Shown here: positions 5,846-9,934 of the stretch, piece after piece
Position numbering within the stretch: position 1 is the first letter of the stretch
Layout: the number at the start of each line of letters is the position of its first letter
Source: an uncultured Oscillospiraceae bacterium
GTDB lineage: Bacteria > Bacillota > Clostridia > Oscillospirales > Oscillospiraceae
Direction of reading: 5' to 3'
Length of the DNA stretch: 9,934 bases
Assembly (NCBI GenBank): GCA_934662925.1
Contig: CAKUKL010000036.1
Location: forward strand, 1-9,934
The notes under the pieces: model-generated
The model's input: the letters and a program-made list of their open reading frames with translations, nothing else
The model's database searches: none
What the model was told of the DNA's origin: nothing
Translations under genes and position numbers: made by a program

Positions 5846-6610
5846 ATGGAATTGATCACATTAAAGTCTCCGCGCGAACTGGACTGTATGCGCAAAGCCG
5901 GTCGGATCACCGCGGCGGCCCGCGCTCTCGCGGGAAAACTGGTAGTCCCCGGCGTCACAACCCTTGAAATAGATACCGCGGTACGCAAATTCATCGAAAG
6001 CCAGGGAGGGAAACCCTCCTTCCTGGGTTACGGCGGCTTCCCCGGCTCCGCCTGCGTTTCGGTGAACGACGTGGTCATCCACGGCATCCCCTCCAAAAAG
6101 GTGGTGCTCAAAGAGGGTGACATCGTCAGCGTAGACGTGGGAGCCTTCGTCGATGGTTTTCACGGCGACTGCGCCGCCACCTTTGCCTGCGGCAAGGTGA
6201 GCGAGGAGGCCCAGCGGCTGATCGAAGTGACTGAGAAGAGCTTCTGGGCGGGCATTGAGCACGCCCGCGCCGGTCAGCGCGTGTCCGACATCTCCCATGC
6301 TGTTCAGCAGTATGTGGAGAGCCACGGCTTCTCCGTGGTGCGGGACTTCGTGGGCCACGGTGTGGGTACCAAGCTGCACGAGGCGCCCGAGGTGCCGAAC
6401 TACGGCCCCGCCGGTCACGGGCCCCGGCTCCAGCCGGGCATGACCATTGCGGTGGAGCCCATGGTGTGCCAGGGCGACTGGCACGTGCAGGTCCTCAAGG
6501 ACAAGTGGACCACCGTTACGGCGGACGGTTCGCTGGCTGCCCACTATGAAAACACCCTTCTCATCACCGACGGCGATCCCGAGATCCTTACTGTGACCGA
6601 CGAGGTCTGA
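5846..6610 (+). CDS. map: Methionine aminopeptidase, type I
   Basis: This enzyme removes the initiator methionine from nascent proteins when the second residue is small. The 254-residue protein has all five expected metal ligands at the same numbers as the E. coli enzyme: Asp97, Asp108, His171, Glu204 and Glu235, plus the catalytic-site His79 in VIHGIPS. There is no N-terminal zinc-finger or SH3-binding extension, so it is the short bacterial type Ia form. ATG 5846 is one base after the adk stop and has only a weak G-rich binding site (around 5835-5838), so translation probably depends on coupling to adk. One base separates its TGA from the KOW gene. A small antisense-looking frame across it is a shadow. 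Confidence 0.97.
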   Translation: MELITLKSPRELDCMRKAGRITAAARALAGKLVVPGVTTLEIDTAVRKFIESQGGKPSFLGYGGFPGSACVSVNDVVIHGIPSKKVVLKEGDIVSVDVGAFVDGFHGDCAATFACGKVSEEAQRLIEVTEKSFWAGIEHARAGQRVSDISHAVQQYVESHGFSVVRDFVGHGVGTKLHEAPEVPNYGPAGHGPRLQPGMTIAVEPMVCQGDWHVQVLKDKWTTVTADGSLAAHYENTLLITDGDPEILTVTDEV

Positions 6611-6611
6611 T

Positions 6612-6884
6612 ATGGAGTTCGGGAGAGCGCAGATCGTTCGCTCCCTGAAAGGCCACGACCGGGGCCGCCTGTTCTGCGTCATGGACGTGGAGGACGGCGC
6701 GGTGCTGCTGGCCGACGGGAAGGAAAGACGGGTGTCCGCCCCCAAACGGAAAAACGTCAAGCACGTTGAGTACGCCGGGAGCATGGAGCATCCGACCATC
6801 GAATCAGTCCGGAGAGGCGAGCCGGTCCGCGACAGACAGCTGCGGGAGCTGCTGGCGGCCTTCCGGGACAAAATGGAGGTATGA
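6612..6884 (+). CDS. Small KOW-domain RNA-binding protein (L14e-like)
   Basis: This 90-residue, charged protein is recognised by its N-terminal KOW-type beta barrel (about residues 3-45). The pattern is [20 protein letters not shown], then a turn at [13 protein letters not shown], then the strand ending [12 protein letters not shown] (45-56). The rest is a basic, probably helical tail. Such genes, annotated as KOW-domain RNA-binding or L14e-like proteins, occur between map and infA in many Gram-positive bacteria. The exact role is not established; association with the ribosome or rRNA is inferred from the fold and location. It starts one base after the map stop, and its last codons contain the GGAGGT ribosome binding site of infA, so the two are tightly linked. 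Confidence 0.85.
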   Translation: MEFGRAQIVRSLKGHDRGRLFCVMDVEDGAVLLADGKERRVSAPKRKNVKHVEYAGSMEHPTIESVRRGEPVRDRQLRELLAAFRDKMEV

Positions 6885-6888
6885 CGCT

Positions 6889-7107
6889 TTGGCGAAGGAC
6901 GATATGATCGAGTTGGAGGGCGTCGTCACCGAGGCCCTGCCCAATACCACCTTCAACGTGGACATTGGGAACGGACACATCATCCTGGCACACATTTCCG
7001 GCAAGCTGCGGATGAACTTCATCCGCATCCTGCCCGGCGACAAAGTCACGGTCCAGATGTCGCCCTATGATCTGACCAGGGGACGTATTACCTGGCGTTC
7101 GAAGTAA
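6889..7107 (+). CDS. infA: Translation initiation factor IF-1 (TTG start)
   Basis: IF-1 occupies the ribosomal A site during initiation and helps IF-2 and IF-3. The 72-residue product is a single S1-like OB fold with the family pattern: [17 protein letters not shown] (3-19), [20 protein letters not shown] (22-41), and [20 protein letters not shown] (48-67). The standard N-terminus [11 protein letters not shown] is only reached by using TTG at 6889 as start. GGAGGT (6875-6880), located in the end of the upstream KOW gene, is 8 nt before that TTG. The next in-frame ATG (6904) would remove five conserved residues and has no binding site at a sensible distance. The C-terminus WRSK differs slightly from the common YR(F/Y)K ending. 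Confidence 0.96.
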   Translation: MAKDDMIELEGVVTEALPNTTFNVDIGNGHIILAHISGKLRMNFIRILPGDKVTVQMSPYDLTRGRITWRSK

Positions 7108-7395
7108 GAAGCGCGGAGGATAACCACGCAGGGGAGCTTGGAACGGAGCGAGGACGAGCGCAGGGGCGCTGAGCGCCCCGCAGACCAGTCCGAGGCGAAG
7201 CGAAAGCGACCCGGCCGCGTGGCCAATCCGCAGCGTGACAAGAAATGCCGGTATTTACTCCGGCAAGTAGGTATAAACGACCGGTATCGCCGCGCCGTCC
7301 GATCTTATGGGGCCTTGCCCCCTAAGGGACGGTCAGCCGTCCAGAACGGTCGACGGCGGCCGGGGCCATCAAGGCATTAACAGGAGGTTAACAGT
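7108..7395 (+). promoter_or_regulatory. 288-bp structured spacer before rpmJ, candidate regulatory leader
   Basis: No gene is supported here. Perfect inverted repeats include GGGGCGC (7163-7169) with GCGCCCC (7173-7179), TGCCGG (7246-7251) with CCGGCA (7260-7265), and CTTA+GGGGC (7304-7313) with GCCCC+TAAG (7317-7326) around a CTT loop. Near its end are four segments with exclusive pairings: CCGTCC (7295-7300), GGACGG (7327-7332), GCCGTCC (7336-7342) and GACGGC (7352-7357). The rpmJ ribosome binding site AGGAGGT is at 7382-7388. No T-rich tail suggests termination, so control, if any, would more likely act on translation or RNA processing. TATAAA at 7272-7277 lacks a partner -35 box. Confidence 0.5.
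7145..7240 (+). repeat. Intergenic element, copy 2 (shared blocks with 1151-1243)
   Basis: The blocks GGAGCGAGGACGAG (7145-7158), AGTCCGAGGCGAAGC (7187-7201) and GCGTGACA (7233-7240) repeat, in order, those found before rpsH. Between the first two lies the strong hairpin at 7163-7179. The GA/CG-rich style suggests a dispersed intergenic repeat, but only two copies can be seen here. Confidence 0.35.
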
Positions 7396-7509
7396 ATGAA
7401 AGTCAGACCGTCTGTCAAGCCCATGTGCGAGAAGTGCAAGATCATCAAGCGCAAGGGCAAAGTCATGGTCATCTGCGAAAACCCCAAACACAAGCAGAGA
7501 CAAGGTTAA
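7396..7509 (+). CDS. rpmJ: 50S ribosomal protein L36, zinc-binding type
   Basis: L36 is the smallest large-subunit protein, bound to 23S rRNA. The 37-residue product [20 protein letters not shown] plus a 17-residue tail is the classical zinc-ribbon form with ligands C11, C14, C27 and H32. The ATG is preceded by AGGAGGT (7382-7388) at 7 nt. It is followed by rpsM after 18 nt. In many bacteria infA and rpmJ are close neighbours; here 288 bp of structured sequence intervenes, making rpmJ the first gene of a possible separately controlled block running to rpoA. The gene is very short but unmistakable from its motif and location. Confidence 0.98.
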   Translation: MKVRPSVKPMCEKCKIIKRKGKVMVICENPKHKQRQG

Positions 7510-7527
7510 AGGAGGGGCAAAAGAAGT

Positions 7528-7896
7528 ATGGCACGTATTGCCGGTATTGATCTGCCGAAGGATAAGCGGGTAGAGATCGGTCTCACCTATATCTACGGCA
7601 TTGGCCGCACCAGCGCCAATAAAATTCTCGAAGAAGCGGGCATCAATCCTGACACCCGCGTGAAGGATCTCACCGACGCCGAAGAGGCCAAGCTGCGTGA
7701 GATCATCGGCCACGAGTACACCGTCGAGGGCGACCTGCGCCGCAACGTGGCGATGGACATCAAGCGCCTGACTGAGATCGGCTGCTATCGCGGCATCCGT
7801 CACCGCAAGGGCCTGCCCGTCCGTGGCCAGCGCTCCAAGACCAACGCCCGTACCCGCAAGGGTCCGAAGCGCACTGTCGCCAACAAGAAGAAGTAA
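7528..7896 (+). CDS. rpsM: 30S ribosomal protein S13
   Basis: S13 sits in the 30S head, forms an intersubunit bridge with L5 and contacts the P-site tRNA through its C-terminal tail. The 122-residue protein has the family start [20 protein letters not shown], the helix-turn region [11 protein letters not shown] (23-33), the H2TH-like middle, and the basic tail signature [18 protein letters not shown] (87-104) followed by [19 protein letters not shown] (7511-7517) precedes the ATG by 10 nt. Its TAA overlaps the binding site for rpsK, continuing the coupled arrangement seen in the rest of the cluster. Confidence 0.98.
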   Translation: MARIAGIDLPKDKRVEIGLTYIYGIGRTSANKILEEAGINPDTRVKDLTDAEEAKLREIIGHEYTVEGDLRRNVAMDIKRLTEIGCYRGIRHRKGLPVRGQRSKTNARTRKGPKRTVANKKK

Positions 7897-7910
7897 GGAG
7901 GGGAATGTAA

Positions 7911-8312
7911 ATGGCTGCTGCTAAAGGCAAGAAAGTTGTGAAGCGCCGTCGTGAGCGCAAGAATATTGAAAAGGGTCAGGTGCATATCCGCTCCTCTTTC
8001 AACAATACCATGGTTACCGTTACCGATGCACAGGGCAACGCCCTGTCCTGGGCTTCCTCCGGTGAGATGGGCTTCCGCGGTTCCCGCAAGTCCACTCCCT
8101 ACGCCGCCCAGACTGCCGCCGAGACGGCCGCGAACGCCGCCATCGAGCAGTGCGGCCTGAAGAGCGTTGAAGTGTACGTCAAGGGTCCCGGTCAGGGCCG
8201 TGAGGCCGCCATCCGGGCTCTGCAGGCCGTGGGCCTGGAGGTCACTCTGATCAAGGACGTGACCCCCGTTCCCCACAATGGCTGCCGTCCGCCCAAGCGC
8301 CGCCGCGTGTAA
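7911..8312 (+). CDS. rpsK: 30S ribosomal protein S11
   Basis: S11 is a platform protein that contacts mRNA near the Shine-Dalgarno helix. The 133-residue protein has a short basic N-terminal tail (residues 5-17), the core [15 protein letters not shown] (25-39), [14 protein letters not shown] (54-67), the [17 protein letters not shown] block (88-104) and the highly conserved C-terminal end [13 protein letters not shown] (121-133). The Asn-Gly pair in this tail (123-124) is a typical family feature. AAGGAGGGG (7895-7903) lies 7 nt before the ATG. The gene is intact and of normal length. Confidence 0.98.
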   Translation: MAAAKGKKVVKRRRERKNIEKGQVHIRSSFNNTMVTVTDAQGNALSWASSGEMGFRGSRKSTPYAAQTAAETAANAAIEQCGLKSVEVYVKGPGQGREAAIRALQAVGLEVTLIKDVTPVPHNGCRPPKRRRV

Positions 8313-8336
8313 TAGCAAGAAGGAGGAAAAACCGAT

Positions 8337-8936
8337 ATGGCTAAAAATATGCAGCCCTATCTGAAGCGTTGCAGAACTCTGGGTATTTCCCCTGCTGTGA
8401 TGGGCGTCAACAAGGAGTCCAACCGGAATCCCGGCCCCCAGCGCCGCAGCAAGAAGAGCGAGTACGCGCTTCAGCTGACCGAGAAGCAGAAGGTCAAGTT
8501 CATCTACGGCGTGCTGGAGAAGCAGTTCCACACCTACTATGAGAAGGCCGCCCGCATGAAGGGCAACACCGGCGACGAGCTGATGACCCTGCTGGAGCGC
8601 CGCCTGGACAACGTCGTGTTCCGTCTGGGCCTGGCCAACACCCGCCGCGAGGCCCGTCAGCTGGTCAACCACGGCCACTTCACCGTCAACGGCAAGCGGG
8701 TGAACATCCCCTCCTACCTGGTGAAGATGGACGACGTCATCGCCGTGTGCGACAAGAGCCGCTCTTCCGCCAAGTTCAAGAAGCTGGTGGAGGACGACAA
8801 GTTCGTGGCCGCCCCCAAGTGGCTGGAGAAGAGCAAGAACGCTCCCCTGGAGGGCAAGGTCATCGCCATGCCCGCCCGTGACGACATCGACTTCGAGGTG
8901 TCCGTCAACCTTATCGTCGAGTTGTATTCCAAGTAA
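8337..8936 (+). CDS. rpsD: 30S ribosomal protein S4
   Basis: S4 is a primary 16S rRNA-binding protein that nucleates 30S body assembly; in E. coli it also represses the alpha operon by binding its leader. The 199-residue protein has the N-terminal domain with the [18 protein letters not shown] helix (47-64) and the S4 RNA-binding fold (about 88-150) with [20 protein letters not shown] (89-108) and [20 protein letters not shown] (109-128). It closes with [10 protein letters not shown]. Only one cysteine lies near the N-terminus (C12), so it is the zinc-free type. AAGGAGG (8320-8326) precedes ATG by 10 nt. Whether it controls this operon through the spacer before rpmJ is inference. Confidence 0.98.
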   Translation: MAKNMQPYLKRCRTLGISPAVMGVNKESNRNPGPQRRSKKSEYALQLTEKQKVKFIYGVLEKQFHTYYEKAARMKGNTGDELMTLLERRLDNVVFRLGLANTRREARQLVNHGHFTVNGKRVNIPSYLVKMDDVIAVCDKSRSSAKFKKLVEDDKFVAAPKWLEKSKNAPLEGKVIAMPARDDIDFEVSVNLIVELYSK

Positions 8937-8968
8937 TACGGCGCCCTCACGCGTACAACGAACCATTT

Positions 8969-8995
8969 TGGCATTCGCAACTGTATGCCACAGTT
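8969..8995 (+). promoter_or_regulatory. Two overlapping, mutually exclusive hairpins before rpoA
   Basis: TGGCAT (8969-8974) can pair with ATGCCA (8985-8990), while AACTGT (8979-8984) can pair with ACAGTT (8990-8995). The second arm of each uses base 8990, and each hairpin places a partner arm in the other's loop, so they cannot form together. The downstream arm ends just before the rpoA ribosome binding site AAGGAGGG (8998-9005). This could tune rpoA translation or stability. The stems are only 6 bp each, so chance is possible. Confidence 0.4.
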
Positions 8996-9014
8996 AAAAG
9001 GAGGGTAACACGAT

Positions 9015-9934
9015 ATGGTAGAAATCCAGAAGCCGCGTATCGAATGCATTGAAAATGCCGGAGATGACTCCTACGGCAAGTATGTTGTAGAGCCGCTTGA
9101 GCGCGGCTATGGTACGACGCTGGGCAACTCCCTGCGGCGCATCCTGCTGTCCTCGCTGCCTGGTACCGCGGTTACCACCATCAAGATCGCCGGCGTCCAG
9201 CACGAGTTCACCACCATTCCCGGTGTCAAGGAAGACGTGACCGAGATCGTGCTGAATGTCAAGGGCATCATCGCGAAGCTCCACAGCGAAGGGGTCAAGA
9301 CGGTCTACATCGAGGCCACCGGCGAGGGCGTTGTCACCGCCGGCGACATCAAGGCCGACAGCGATGTGGAGGTGCTCAACCCCGAGCATCACATCGCCAC
9401 CCTGGGCCCCAACGCCACGCTGAACATGGAACTGACCCTGTCTCAGGGCCGGGGCTATGTGACGGCGGACCGCAACAAGCCCGCGCAGACCGTCATCGGG
9501 GTCATCCCCGTGGACTCCGTCTATACGCCGGTGCGCAAGGTCAACTACACCGTGGAAAACACCCGTGTGGGCGACGCCACCGACTATGACAAGCTGACCC
9601 TTGAGGTCTGGACCAACGGCACCATCTGCGCCAGAGACGCCGTGAGTCTTGGTGCCCGCATTCTGGTGGATCACTTCGCCCTGTTCACCGACCTGTCGGA
9701 GACCATGGGTTCCAAGTCCACCGTGGTGGAGAAGGCCGAGGCCCAGCGCGACAAGGTGCTGGAGCTGACCATCGAGGAGCTGGACCTGTCCGTCCGGTCC
9801 TTCAACTGCCTCAAGCGCGCCAACATCAACACCGTCGAGGATCTGATCTCCAAGACGGAGGACGAGATGATGAAGGTCCGCAACCTGGGCCGCAAGTCCC
9901 TGGAAGAGGTCATCAACAAGCTGGCGATGATGGG
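9015..9934 (+). CDS. rpoA: DNA-directed RNA polymerase subunit alpha (3' end outside window)
   Basis: The alpha subunit forms the dimer on which RNA polymerase assembles, and its C-terminal domain touches promoter UP elements and activators. 306 residues are present, and only the last few are likely missing. The N-terminal assembly domain (1 to about 230) includes [18 protein letters not shown] (28-45). A short linker leads to the C-terminal domain (about 250-306) with [20 protein letters not shown] spanning 255-274. Arg261, Asn264 and Cys265 match the DNA-contacting E. coli Arg265, Asn268 and Cys269, and [10 protein letters not shown] (290-299) matches the second DNA-contact region. AAGGAGGG (8998-9005) lies 9 nt before ATG. 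It follows rpsD after 78 bp, as in other Gram-positive alpha operons, where rplQ would come next. Confidence 0.98.
   Translation, partial: MVEIQKPRIECIENAGDDSYGKYVVEPLERGYGTTLGNSLRRILLSSLPGTAVTTIKIAGVQHEFTTIPGVKEDVTEIVLNVKGIIAKLHSEGVKTVYIEATGEGVVTAGDIKADSDVEVLNPEHHIATLGPNATLNMELTLSQGRGYVTADRNKPAQTVIGVIPVDSVYTPVRKVNYTVENTRVGDATDYDKLTLEVWTNGTICARDAVSLGARILVDHFALFTDLSETMGSKSTVVEKAEAQRDKVLELTIEELDLSVRSFNCLKRANINTVEDLISKTEDEMMKVRNLGRKSLEEVINKLAMM

Noticed and set aside
3757..5994. 745-codon open frame on the minus strand opposite rplO, secY, adk and map
   Set aside because: It is a by-product of the strong G/C third-position bias of the real genes. Its His/Asp/Gly/Val-rich translation shows no domain, and the sense genes are certain.
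7272..7277. TATAAA as a promoter for rpmJ
   Set aside because: There is no acceptable -35 box at 16-18 bp spacing, and the site follows the hairpin at 7246-7265.
7138..7380. 80-codon frame in the infA-rpmJ gap
   Set aside because: It starts at TTG without a binding site and encodes a low-complexity Arg/Lys/Gly sequence that mirrors the repeat blocks and hairpins.

Overview
This window is one uninterrupted stretch of the conserved ribosomal-protein supercluster, from the spc into the alpha operon, with every gene on the + strand. The order is rplE(3' end)-rpsN-[851 bp non-coding]-rpsH-rplF-rplR-rpsE-rpmD-rplO-secY-adk-map-KOW gene-infA-[288 bp non-coding]-rpmJ-rpsM-rpsK-rpsD-rpoA(5' ~97%). 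The order itself, near-consensus AGGAGG ribosome binding sites before most genes, the short zinc-type S14, the four-cysteine zinc lid of adenylate kinase, and a small KOW-domain gene between map and infA all point to a Gram-positive Clostridia-type bacterium. The strong preference for G/C in third codon positions suggests a GC-rich gut lineage such as Oscillospiraceae (Flavonifractor/Oscillibacter-like). The family-level placement is inference.

Region by region: 1-470 carries the end of L5 and the whole of S14. Positions 471-1321 are the most unusual part: 851 bp without a convincing gene, where this operon is normally tight. It holds a tandem 13-bp repeat, a perfect 17-bp hairpin (628-664), a promoter with a perfect -10 box (713-741) and, just downstream, a highly foldable segment ending in a terminator-like hairpin (to about 908). 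Together these look like a stand-alone small RNA of about 160 nt, or a leader, that I cannot assign to a known family. The rest of the gap (909-1307) is GC-rich and structured but unassigned. Positions 1322-5196 carry S8, L6, L18, S5, L30, L15 and SecY, tightly packed. Positions 5212-7107 carry adk, map, the KOW gene and infA, separated by 1-4 nt, with infA starting at TTG.

A second non-coding gap (7108-7395) precedes rpmJ. It contains several perfect hairpins and a four-segment set of mutually exclusive pairings shortly upstream of the rpmJ ribosome binding site. This is a plausible regulatory leader for the alpha-operon half (L36, S13, S11, S4, RNA polymerase alpha). Both gaps share a short ordered set of sequence blocks. 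A third short spacer, before rpoA, contains two overlapping, mutually exclusive hairpins.

The genes work together as the core of gene expression and export: ribosomal proteins of both subunits, initiation factor IF-1, the N-terminal methionine-removing enzyme, the protein-export channel, the nucleotide-balancing kinase and the RNA polymerase alpha subunit. The proteins are ordinary. What merits attention is the RNA-level structure in the three spacers.
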